This document shows, piece by piece, positions 53,843 to 62,208 of a stretch of 64,000 bases of DNA. The position numbers were made by a program, and so were the translations under genes. How positions within the stretch are numbered: the first letter of the stretch is position 1; each line of letters starts with the position of its first letter. Below the pieces are notes generated by a model. That model ran no database searches, was not told the DNA's origin, and saw only the letters and a program-made list of their open reading frames with translations. This stretch comes from Lactobacillus gallinarum DSM 10532 = JCM 2011 (GTDB taxonomy: Bacteria > Bacillota > Bacilli > Lactobacillales > Lactobacillaceae), in the NCBI RefSeq assembly GCF_001434975.1, contig NZ_AZEL01000026.1, forward strand, positions 34,439 to 98,438, in the 5' to 3' direction.

Positions 53843-54715
53843 ATGTTAAAAATACAGCATGTGACCTTATCTTTTGGTCAAAAGAAGATTTTTAATGATT
53901 TATCCCTAAATTTTGAAGAGGGAACAATTACCGGATTGGTTGCACCAAATGGTACAGGAAAGTCTACTTTAATAAATATAATTTTAAATAATCTTACACC
54001 TCAAGTTGGCTTTGTTGAGTATGACGGTCTACGTTATAAAAATGAGCGTGATATTGTTAGACTACATAAAAAAATATGTGCTTTCCCTGATCAAAGTGAT
54101 TTATTTTCATTTATGACTGGAAGAGATCATTTAAAACTTTATGCGAATTTATGGGACAATTCTAAAATATCTGTTGATGAAATTGTTAATGAACTTAATA
54201 TGAATGCCTATGTTGATCATAAAGTTGAAACGTATTCACTTGGAATGAAACAGCGTTTATGTTTTGCAATGGTTGTAGTTGCAGATACACCAGTTATGTT
54301 GTTAGACGAAGTCATGAATGGATTGGATCCACAAAATGTTTCTTTAATATCTAAAGTACTTGTAGATCTAAAAGAGAAGAAAAAAACAATTATTATGGCT
54401 TCTCATTTATTGCAAAACTTACAAATGTATGCTGACCGGATTTTATTTTTAAAAGATGGTGGGGTAATTCAAGATTTTGATAATAGAGGACAAAATAAGC
54501 AATACTTAAAGGTTCGAATGTCATCAGAAGTTTCAAAGATACTGGTACATCTTAAGTATGAAAAATTACCTGATGGATTAGTTTTAATACCTATTTCTAA
54601 GAATAAAGCAAATGCTTTAGAAAAAATAACTGTCGAATTATTACAGCGTAATATTCAATATTCAGTAGATAAAATTAGTATTGAAGACCTATTTAATAAG
54701 ATTTACGGAAAATAA
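53843..54715 (+). CDS. ABC transporter ATPase of the lanthipeptide-like locus
   Basis: This 290-residue ATPase has Walker A GLVAPNGTGKST (about 31-42), a signature variant YSLGMKQRL (about 131-139), Walker B VMLLDEVMNGLDP (about 151-163) and the H-loop MASHLL. It fits LanF/BcrA-type immunity and export ATPases. The last 70 residues are an extra regulatory-like domain. GAGGTGAAAAGTAA precedes the ATG. It is the last intact gene of the cargo. Confidence 0.88.
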   Translation: MLKIQHVTLSFGQKKIFNDLSLNFEEGTITGLVAPNGTGKSTLINIILNNLTPQVGFVEYDGLRYKNERDIVRLHKKICAFPDQSDLFSFMTGRDHLKLYANLWDNSKISVDEIVNELNMNAYVDHKVETYSLGMKQRLCFAMVVVADTPVMLLDEVMNGLDPQNVSLISKVLVDLKEKKKTIIMASHLLQNLQMYADRILFLKDGGVIQDFDNRGQNKQYLKVRMSSEVSKILVHLKYEKLPDGLVLIPISKNKANALEKITVELLQRNIQYSVDKISIEDLFNKIYGK

Positions 54716-54929
54716 TATCCAAAGGTAGATAAAAATATCGTCATACTTCTATATATTTATACCTTAGTGTGTTTATCATAGAACCAATAGAAATTAGGTT
54801 AGTGATCCTATCATAATGTGTTTTAAATGGTGATCTAATAATTGTAGAAAGTGAACGTTATAAGAACAGTTCTAAGCTTATTTGTAGGATTTTAATTGCT
54901 ATATTTTAGTAGATTAAGGGAATAACGTA

Positions 54930-55130
54930 ATGAATAATAATGCATATTAGCATGAATTAAGTTCAGAAGATAAAACTAAAATATGTTTAAAGTTAGCAAC
55001 TTTGAAGTATAGTATACCTAATGATAAATATGTTTTAACTAAAATTAAAGATAGAATGGGACAAGAAATAGAAGAAAAAATTAATGATGGTTTGAATCTT
55101 GATCGTATTTCGCAGATCACAGAATATTGA
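54930..55130 (+). pseudogene. 67-codon remnant with an early stop
   Basis: ATG 54930 behind TAAGGG opens a frame MNNNAY, then stop TAG (codon 7), then HELSSEDKTKICLKLATLKY, SIPNDKYVLTKIKDRMGQEI and a charged end. Size and position behind an ABC system would fit an immunity-type protein, but I recognise no family. A further open stretch (EGDLFITSSNTYKYLTLEMY..) follows at about 55152-55260 without a start. The region 54716-55670 appears to be decaying coding DNA. Confidence 0.45.
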
Positions 55131-55264
55131 ATTGCATCTGATTTGAGAAGGTGATCTATTTATAACTTCATCTAATACTTATAAGTATCTTACACTTGAA
55201 ATGTATAAATTAGGTAATATTCAACTTAATTCTGCAAAGATACGTTACTGCACTTTATAATAAT

Positions 55265-55523
55265 TTAAGTTACTTTAAATTGTTTCAAGATATTGGGATC
55301 ATCACTGCATATTTGCAAAAAATGCGCTGAAAAGGCAAAGAAATAAAACTTATGATCTGTTCTTGGGCGACCAACAGGATGTCTACTATTATTTTAAACT
55401 TGGTTAAGTCTTTGTCAGATCAGTGCAATCATATCTTTTTAGTTTCTTCGTGTGATAAATAAGATGATCGAACAATGCATCATAGTCAAAGTCCTTTGCG
55501 TTTTGTAGTAGATTATTTATTGC
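55265..55523 (-). pseudogene. minus-strand coding remnant of unknown origin
   Basis: On the minus strand 55523-55406 reads AINNLLQNAKDFDYDALFDH LIYHTKKLKRYDCTDLTKT before a stop. In another frame NSRHPVGRPRTDHKFYFFAF SAHFLQICSDDPNILKQFK follows to a stop at 55265. Both halves look like real protein sequence joined by a frameshift. No start codon or ribosome binding site remains. I cannot name the family. Confidence 0.4.
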
Positions 55524-55670
55524 ATTCAATAAATAAATAATTATAGTAAACGTATTTTAAATTGATATATTAACATCAATTATGCTGTTAAAGCAGATGC
55601 TAATTATAGTATAAAAGAAACTCATAAATTAAGGAATTCTACTAAATTAGGTTTATAGAGAAAATATTTA

Positions 55671-57330
55671 AAATGTCATTAAGTTAAGAATTGACAAATC
55701 TGGTGCCACCTTTTAAGACATTTATCGAATTATTTTATTCGGTAAATGTCTTTTTTAGTAACACAAATAAACTGTCAAGAAGATAGTTCTTTTCAATTAG
55801 TTTAGGCTGCTAGACGATAAGGAAAGCCAATCACTAATTTATTCTTTAAATTTCGCTTGTCTTTTCTCCCTGGTCTAATGGTGTAAGATAAAATGACATA
55901 TTTAATAATAGTTGCGTAAACCCCTTATCAGAGTTATCACTTGAATTAAAATATCGACGCCAAACACAACAAGCCATTTTAAAGTCTATTTGATATTGAT
56001 ATTTTCCCTGAGTATACGGTTTTGAGCTTGCAATTACTGATAAGCTCACAGCGTTATACATTGCAAAATGAGCGTATATCTCCATATAAACAAATTGATC
56101 TTTTTTAGAATGAAACTGGATACCACTTAAATCATATTTAAGCTCCCTAAAGGAAGTTTCTATTCCCCAACGAAGGTGATAGATCTCTTTCATTCTAGCT
56201 AGAGGATATTCATTTCGATCCAAATTGGTGATGAGTACTTCCCACTCATCATCTGAGCCTGGTGGATTAATTCTAAACTTACATACTCGGAACTTTACAT
56301 TGCATAAATCTTCAAAATCCCAGCGCTGATCGTAGGTATTTTTAGATCGAACGGCTTTATAGTGATGCTTTTTGTGGTGTATTAAGTGGAGAAATTTTTC
56401 AGTATCTTTGTGAATCATATAATAGCGATGCAATGAGGTTACTTTGCACGAAAGGTCAATATCACATTCATGCTCTGGCAATACAGCGATTTCTTTAATG
56501 GCACCATATCCAGCTTTAGTTCTGATAAGATAATGACAATTCTTTAGTCTGTTACAGTTTTCAATTAAGTTAAAGCTGCTGTAGCCGCGATCCATTAAAA
56601 CTAAAAAATCTTTTTCTCGCTTGTCCAGATTTTCTAACATTGTCAGCGCAGCTTCACGTTCATCCATCTTTCGATGAGGCTGAATAATCAAATCTAAATA
56701 TAATTTATTCAAGACATCGTAGAGAGCATTTACGTGAATCTGACAATATACTTGGCCCTCATTATTGTTAAAAATGTTTTTCGATTTAGGATTAAATGGC
56801 TGGTCAAAATCAGATCCATCAATCGCTACAACTAAATACTTATCATCCAACAATTGTAGTGTAGTACTTTCACGACTGAGTTCTAACATAATTTCCTTAA
56901 AACATTCGGGCTTTAATTTAGCTTTCTGCTGTTCAAAAGCTGAAGTAGTCATTCTGAGATTCATATCAGGAAATGCATGAAAGATTTCCGAGTTTAAACT
57001 GCCGGCTCCTATATTTAGAATTAGCTTAATCAAGTCAACGACATTGAGCTTGCGACAACGGGTAAAAGCCTTATCTGAAGTAGAGAAAGCATGAATATTA
57101 GCGGCAATTTTATTGATAATATTGTCCATCAGCTTTAGAATATTTGAATGAAGGGCTTTCATAATAATACGACCTTTCTAAAATTATTTGAAAGACCTGA
57201 AAATTTAAACAAGTGAAGTGAGAAGAGACATTTTCTTCTCACTTTTTATTTTAGAAAGAAAAAGAACCGAATCAAAATGATTCGGTTCATAAAGTCCAAC
57301 CTTCGTCAATGTCTTAACTTAATGACATTG
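55671..57330 (-). mobile_element. IS4-family insertion sequence, right arm of the composite
   Basis: This element of about 1660 bp has its outer repeat (57305-57330) identical over 26 bases to the left IS end. The inner repeat (55671 onward) differs by a changed first base and a one-base deletion (AAGAATTG instead of AAGACATTG). Terminators face inward at both ends (about 55711-55757 and 57264-57286). The damaged inner end would make independent transposition of this IS inefficient while the outer end stays usable for the composite. Confidence 0.85.
55846..57162 (-). CDS. IS4-family transposase (right copy)
   Basis: This 438-residue DDE transposase is colinear with the left copy. First Asp in AIDGSDFD (about 113-120), second Asp in VLMDRGYSSFN (about 187-197), and YHLRWGIETSFRELK matching the YREK signature. 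The frame is intact. It differs from the left copy in about half of the positions and ends about 18 residues earlier relative to it, so the composite is built from two distinct IS types that share ends. Confidence 0.9.
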   Translation of the reverse strand: MKALHSNILKLMDNIINKIAANIHAFSTSDKAFTRCRKLNVVDLIKLILNIGAGSLNSEIFHAFPDMNLRMTTSAFEQQKAKLKPECFKEIMLELSRESTTLQLLDDKYLVVAIDGSDFDQPFNPKSKNIFNNNEGQVYCQIHVNALYDVLNKLYLDLIIQPHRKMDEREAALTMLENLDKREKDFLVLMDRGYSSFNLIENCNRLKNCHYLIRTKAGYGAIKEIAVLPEHECDIDLSCKVTSLHRYYMIHKDTEKFLHLIHHKKHHYKAVRSKNTYDQRWDFEDLCNVKFRVCKFRINPPGSDDEWEVLITNLDRNEYPLARMKEIYHLRWGIETSFRELKYDLSGIQFHSKKDQFVYMEIYAHFAMYNAVSLSVIASSKPYTQGKYQYQIDFKMACCVWRRYFNSSDNSDKGFTQLLLNMSFYLTPLDQGEKTSEI

Positions 57331-57444
57331 GAAAAAATCTCAACGCTTTTTTTGCCGTAAATCAAATTCCATCCTAGAGTAATTAACCAAGGTATAATAA
57401 AACTGTAAAAGTTATTGAAACAAAGCCACAAGGGAGTGGAGAAA

Positions 57445-59346
57445 ATGAAACTCAACAATAAAATTTTATCCAGTGCAGCGGCTGTTTTAGCAGCAGTTTC
57501 TTTAGGATTAATAACTTCTCAAACAGTTAATGCACAAAGTATTACTTTACATAAAGGCTACGATAAAACCGCAACGCCTTATATTAGACAAAAAGGCGAA
57601 TTTATCCATGCCAATAAGAGTATCAAAATTAAGAATTATAAATTCTATGGTCAACCTATTTTAACTAAGGGTGACAAAGTGGTTTATGCTAGTGCCACAA
57701 CACCACGTCTTATTAACCAGGAACCTTATTACTATATCGGCAATGGTGGATATGTCAAACAAAATAATGCGTATGTAATGAAGGGCGGTACATATGTACT
57801 TACTAGAAATTCATATGTCTACGATAAAAATGGTAATAGACTGAAGACCTACCGCGGCAAGCGTGCTTACTTGCCATATAACACTAAGATTAAGTCTCCA
57901 AACGGTGAGGAATACTACCGTAAGCCTTATACTTACTACAACATTGGCAAGAACATCTATATTCAAAGTGACCAAATTGCTAAATTAAATGGCAAGGGAG
58001 TTTTATTCGTTTCTCAAAATAGTTCCGTTTATAATTCTCGCGGTCAACGTCAAAGACAAGTAATTAAAGCAGGTCGATTAGTACCATATGCTGGTAAAGT
58101 TCAGGACAAAGGTGGCCAATATTTCTATGTGGCTAATAACAAGAACCATACTGTTCGTTCACTTAAAAGCTACAAGATTAAGGGCAACTATTACTTCAGA
58201 ATTGGTAAGAATCAGTACATCAAGGCTAACAACGTAAATGCCATTAATGGTAATGCTCTTTATACCAAAGGTCCTATCAAGGTTAAGATTGTTGCCGATA
58301 CACTTGCTTACAATCAAGACTTCCAACAAATCAATAAGCTGTACAAGAAAGGACAAACTGTAACAGCCGATATGGTGGTTCAAACCGGTATGGGAGACTA
58401 TACTGCTTCTTACTATCGTGTAAAAGGCGGTAAGAATCCAGTTTATATTGATACTGGTTTATATGAAGAAAGCAGTCCAGACGTTCCTTATGTTTGGAGT
58501 GGTGATAATGGTCCAACTTTAGTTAAACAATATCTTAGCGGTGAAGATGCGTACAACATGCGCTATAGTGTGGCTGACTTCAAGATAGGTCAAACTGCTT
58601 TCTACAACGTCAACGGTGAAAAGGTTGATACTAAATTTGACGGTGATGAGTTGGCCGTTAACCAAAAGCTTTACTTGTGGGATGCCAAGGAAAACAAAGC
58701 TGAATTGTACTACCATGTTCAAAACTCATTGGTTTACAAATCAGGTGCAGAAGACGATCGTCAAAATACTGCCTACAGCAATCTCTATGTCAAAGCTAGT
58801 GATGTAGCACTCAGTGGTAGAAAGCTTAAGACCAGCAACACAGAAGCTGAAGCAAAAGCAAATAGTGCATTAGCAACTGCTAGTGAAAAGACTTCACTTA
58901 CCAATGCAATTTCTGATGAAAGTACTGTTAAGGCATCAGATAAGTATCGTCTTGATAATTGGGTAAATCGTAGCTTGTACGACCAAGCCATAGAAAATGC
59001 GAAGACTGTTGCAGCGGATAAAGATGCAACTAAGGCTGCAGTTAACGAAGCTTTATGGCAAGTTAATTTTGCTAAGAAAAACTTGAAGGGTGCTAAAGTA
59101 AAAGTAAAAGACATCAACAACTTAACGCCACTAGAAGCACAACAAGTTTTGAACTTAATGCGTCAAGCCTACAATAGTGACAAGACATATCCAATGGTTA
59201 GCGTATATCAAAAGTGGGCACACAAGCCAGGCTATTATCCAGCAGAAGGTTGGAAAGGTAACCAAAAGACAAGATATTACTTAATCCCAAGCAGCGGGGC
59301 TAAAAAAGTACTTCTAAAGTTCTCTGATTTTGCTACGGAAAAATGA
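57445..59346 (+). CDS. SLAP-domain surface protein
   Basis: This 633-residue exported protein has a signal peptide (MKLNNKILSSAAAVLAAVSL ... TVNAQS, cleavage about residue 31). Several Tyr/Lys-rich SLAP-type repeats follow (YDKNGNRLKTYRGKRAYLPY, PYTYYNIGKNIYIQSDQ, YYFRIGKNQYIKANNVN), which in lactobacilli anchor proteins to cell-wall polymers. A helical segment near 460-560 (TEAEAKANSALATASEKT, AAVNEALWQVNFAKKNLKG) resembles FIVAR-like modules. AAGGGAGTGGAG precedes ATG 57445. A -10 box TATAAT lies at 57393. It is the first gene after the composite insertion. Confidence 0.88.
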   Translation: MKLNNKILSSAAAVLAAVSLGLITSQTVNAQSITLHKGYDKTATPYIRQKGEFIHANKSIKIKNYKFYGQPILTKGDKVVYASATTPRLINQEPYYYIGNGGYVKQNNAYVMKGGTYVLTRNSYVYDKNGNRLKTYRGKRAYLPYNTKIKSPNGEEYYRKPYTYYNIGKNIYIQSDQIAKLNGKGVLFVSQNSSVYNSRGQRQRQVIKAGRLVPYAGKVQDKGGQYFYVANNKNHTVRSLKSYKIKGNYYFRIGKNQYIKANNVNAINGNALYTKGPIKVKIVADTLAYNQDFQQINKLYKKGQTVTADMVVQTGMGDYTASYYRVKGGKNPVYIDTGLYEESSPDVPYVWSGDNGPTLVKQYLSGEDAYNMRYSVADFKIGQTAFYNVNGEKVDTKFDGDELAVNQKLYLWDAKENKAELYYHVQNSLVYKSGAEDDRQNTAYSNLYVKASDVALSGRKLKTSNTEAEAKANSALATASEKTSLTNAISDESTVKASDKYRLDNWVNRSLYDQAIENAKTVAADKDATKAAVNEALWQVNFAKKNLKGAKVKVKDINNLTPLEAQQVLNLMRQAYNSDKTYPMVSVYQKWAHKPGYYPAEGWKGNQKTRYYLIPSSGAKKVLLKFSDFATEK

Positions 59347-59397
59347 AATAATGTTAGAATAAAAGACGAGTATTTTTAACATTATGGAGAGTTAAAT

Positions 59398-60711
59398 ATG
59401 TTAGATAAAAACAAACAAATTTGGTTTATTGGTATTAAAGGAACCGGTATGGCTTCCTTAGCACTACTTCTTCACGACTTAGGCTACAACGTTGCCGGTA
59501 GTGATATTGAAAAGTACACCTTCACTCAAGTTCCACTTGAAAAAGCTGGTATTGAAGTTAAGGACTTTGACCCAAGCAACATCAAGAGTAACGATGAACA
59601 AGTAATCGTTAAGGGTAACGCCTTCAAGGAAGATAACCCAGAAGTTAAGGCATGTCTTGATAAAGGCGTTAAGTGGCAAAGCTACCCAGATACTGTTGAA
59701 GAAATCGTGCAAATGCACACTTCAATCGGTATTTCAGGTACTCACGGCAAGACTTCAACCACTAGTCTTTTGTCACACGTTTTAGGTGAAGTTGCACCAA
59801 CTACTTACTTAATTGGTGACGGTCGTGGTAAGGGTGTTCCAGATTCACGCTTCTTCGTTTACGAAGCTGATGAATACCGTCGTCACTTCTTGGCATATCA
59901 CCCAGATTACCAAATTATGACTAACATCGACTTTGACCACCCAGACTACTTCAAGGATCAAGACGATTACACCAGCGCATTCCAATCAGCAGCTGATCAA
60001 ACTAAGAAGGCATTGTTTGTATGGGGCGATGACAAGCGTCTTCAAAGCCTTAAGACTGATATTCCTAAATACACTTACGGCTTTAACGACACTGATGACT
60101 TCCAAGCTACTGACATTAAGAAGTCAACTACTGGTTCTAAGTTCCATGTTTTAGCACATGGCAAGGATCTTGGCGAATTTGAAATTTACTTGTTTGGTGA
60201 TCACAGCATTTTGAACTCAACTGCTGTTATTGCGGTTGCCTACACTGAAAAGGTACCAATGGATGACATTCGTGATGGTCTTCTTACCTTTAAGGGTGCT
60301 AAGCGTAGATTTAGTGAAAAAGACTTTGGCGACATTGCAGTTATTGATGACTATGCTCACCACCCAACTGAAATGCGCGCAACTATTCAAGCTGCCCGTC
60401 AAAAGTTCCCAGACAAGAAGTTGGTTGTCGTCTTCCAACCACATACTTTCTCAAGAACTAAGAAGTATCAAAAAGACTTTGAAGAAATCTTACGTGGCGT
60501 AGACAAGGCTTATGTAACTCCAATTTATGCTTCAGCTCGTGAAGCTAACGGCGATATTTCAAGCGAAGACTTAGTTAAAAATATCCCAGGTTCAGAAGTT
60601 ATTGACTTAGATAACATTGCTGATTTAACTAAGAATAAGAATTCTGTCATCGTATTTATGGGTGCCGGCGATATTCCTAAGTATGAAGATGCTTTTGAAA
60701 AATTGCTTTAA
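59398..60711 (+). CDS. murC: UDP-N-acetylmuramate-L-alanine ligase
   Basis: This 437-residue ATP-dependent ligase adds L-Ala to UDP-MurNAc in peptidoglycan synthesis. The N-terminal nucleotide-sugar-binding domain has GIKGTGMASLALLLHDLGYN (about 8-27). The ATP loop is GISGTHGKTSTTSLL (about 110-124). YEADEYRRHFLAYHP, FKGAKRRF and DYAHHPTEMRATIQAARQKF complete the Mur ligase set. GGAGAG precedes the ATG and a terminator follows. Confidence 0.96.
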   Translation: MLDKNKQIWFIGIKGTGMASLALLLHDLGYNVAGSDIEKYTFTQVPLEKAGIEVKDFDPSNIKSNDEQVIVKGNAFKEDNPEVKACLDKGVKWQSYPDTVEEIVQMHTSIGISGTHGKTSTTSLLSHVLGEVAPTTYLIGDGRGKGVPDSRFFVYEADEYRRHFLAYHPDYQIMTNIDFDHPDYFKDQDDYTSAFQSAADQTKKALFVWGDDKRLQSLKTDIPKYTYGFNDTDDFQATDIKKSTTGSKFHVLAHGKDLGEFEIYLFGDHSILNSTAVIAVAYTEKVPMDDIRDGLLTFKGAKRRFSEKDFGDIAVIDDYAHHPTEMRATIQAARQKFPDKKLVVVFQPHTFSRTKKYQKDFEEILRGVDKAYVTPIYASAREANGDISSEDLVKNIPGSEVIDLDNIADLTKNKNSVIVFMGAGDIPKYEDAFEKLL

Positions 60712-60728
60712 TTGAAAGATAAGCATGA

Positions 60729-60760
60729 AAAAACTGTTCTCAATAAGAGAGCAGTTTTTA
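60729..60760. terminator. terminator between murC and the convergent MATE gene
   Basis: AAAAACTGTTCTC-AATAA-GAGAGCAGTTTTTATTTT. Confidence 0.82.
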
Positions 60761-60766
60761 TTTTGG

Positions 60767-62101
60767 CTAATCTTTGATTTTATCCTTGAGATCCAGGCTC
60801 TTTTCATAAATAAAGTAACCGATGATGCAGGTGATGATATCACTGGCTGCTTGAGCCCAAACGATGCCGTGATAACCAAATGTAGCTTTCAAAATCTCTA
60901 ATGCGATAAAGTAGACAACGCCTTGACGAGTAATTGCCATAATGAAGGCGGCCCAAGCATTACCTACTGATTGGAAAACGGTAGTGTAGACCAAAATGAT
61001 ACCAACAATTGGTGTGGTAATAATAGTGGCAATTAACATATAACTACCAGCGTTGACGATATCTGGTTGATTCATAAATAGGGCGGTGACTGGACGAGCA
61101 AATAAAATTAATAATCCACCTGAAACTACAGCATAGACAACTTGGACAAGAATATCGAAGTTCAAAATTTTCTTTAGTCGTTTCCAGTTTTTGGCACCGT
61201 AGTTGTAGCCGATTAAGGGCTGAGAACCAAAGGCAAAGCCGACGATTACCAAGATAACGATACTATAAATTTTTTGGGTGATTCCCATTGCGGCAACTTT
61301 GTTTGCACCGTATAGAGCTAAAGATGAGTTAAGAAGTGCCATGCCAAAGCTTTGAGCGAAGTTGGTGATTGAACCGGGGATGCCGATTGCTACGATATCT
61401 TTGATTGTTTTGCCGCTAATTTTGCTATATTTTAGCTTTAATTTGATGTAGTCAGTTTTGTATAAAACGTAGTAAATGAGAATAGCATCAGTGACTAGAT
61501 AACCTGTAACGTTGGCAATCCCAACACCGATTGCACCCATTTTGAAAGCAAACAAGAAAATAGGATCAAGGATGATAGCTAAAATGGTTCCCGTCATTGT
61601 AGCAACCATTGCTTGGGTAGCTAAGCCTTCTGTTCTGATTAAGTTCTGCGGAATGATTGAAAAGATAATTGGAGCAGCACCAATTGATATTACACGATAA
61701 AAATCGGCGGCATCCTGATAAGTGGCAGCTTTTGCTCCTAAAAGATGAAGGATCGGATTTTCAAAAATTAGTAAAATAGCTGTTAGTATTAAACCAGTAA
61801 CAAGTCCACCGATCATACAAAAACTGCTTACACGTTTACTTAATTGATAATTTCTTTCACCGAATAGCCGTGAAATTAGTGAAGATCCACCGAGCCCAAA
61901 AATGTCAGAAACAGCGATTAAAAAGGTAAAGAGCGGGGTACCGATCGTGATTCCTGCTACCAAGTTTGTATCACCAGTTTTGGCAACAAACATTGTGTCT
62001 GCCAGGTTGTAGATCATGGTAGTGATCATCCCTAGAACAACTGGCAATGCTAGCTTAAAGTAGACCTTTTTGATCGGGGCTTTAGCAAATAATTCATCCA
62101 T
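60767..62101 (-). CDS. MATE-family efflux transporter
   Basis: This 444-residue exporter has 12 membrane helices in two related halves. It has typical MATE segments (LALPVVLGMITTMIYNLADT MFVAKTGD, GLGGSSLISRLFGERN, AFGSQPLIGYNYGAKN). It likely extrudes drugs or metabolites with Na+ or H+. GTAGGAG precedes the ATG. Only 18 bases separate the ATG from a terminator-type hairpin upstream, so its transcription must pass that hairpin. Confidence 0.9.
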   Translation of the reverse strand: MDELFAKAPIKKVYFKLALPVVLGMITTMIYNLADTMFVAKTGDTNLVAGITIGTPLFTFLIAVSDIFGLGGSSLISRLFGERNYQLSKRVSSFCMIGGLVTGLILTAILLIFENPILHLLGAKAATYQDAADFYRVISIGAAPIIFSIIPQNLIRTEGLATQAMVATMTGTILAIILDPIFLFAFKMGAIGVGIANVTGYLVTDAILIYYVLYKTDYIKLKLKYSKISGKTIKDIVAIGIPGSITNFAQSFGMALLNSSLALYGANKVAAMGITQKIYSIVILVIVGFAFGSQPLIGYNYGAKNWKRLKKILNFDILVQVVYAVVSGGLLILFARPVTALFMNQPDIVNAGSYMLIATIITTPIVGIILVYTTVFQSVGNAWAAFIMAITRQGVVYFIALEILKATFGYHGIVWAQAASDIITCIIGYFIYEKSLDLKDKIKD

Positions 62102-62118
62102 AAATTTTCTCCTACATT

Positions 62119-62172
62119 GAAAAAAGCGACCTAGAAAGATACTTTGAGGAAAACCTCACGATTCTAGGCCGC
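62119..62172 (-). terminator. terminator-type hairpin between the SLAP gene and the MATE gene
   Basis: On the minus strand GCGGCCTAGAA pairs with TTCTAGGTCGC around an inner hairpin GAGG-TTTT-CCTC, followed by TTTTTT. It ends the SLAP gene transcript. Because no room is left for a promoter between it and the MATE start, it may work as an attenuator for the MATE gene. Confidence 0.75.
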
Positions 62173-62208
62173 CATATATTATCGTTAATTTAATTTTAGC
62201 ATATTATC

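Larger units (their letters stand above)
46742..57330. mobile_element. IS4-type composite transposon carrying a lanthipeptide-like locus
   Basis: The outer ends are CAATGTCATTAAGTTAAGAC.. at 46742 and its inverse ending ..CTTAACTTAATGACATTG at 57330. Both are flanked by GAAAAAATC (46733-46741 and 57331-57339), a 9-bp target duplication. Removing the insert and one repeat rejoins AAGCGTTGAGA-AAAAA-TCTCAACGCTT plus TTTTTT, a rho-independent terminator. Two IS4-family elements in opposite orientation (46742-48405 and 55671-57330) frame a cargo of about 7.3 kb with regulator, peptide, LanB-like, LanC-like and ABC genes. The single shared target duplication shows that the whole 10.6 kb moved as one unit. 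Confidence 0.85.

Noticed and set aside
55406..55523. Cas (Cse2-like) fragment on the minus strand
   Set aside because: The faint resemblance of LLQNAKDFDYDALFDHLIYH is too weak and no other cas gene or array is nearby.
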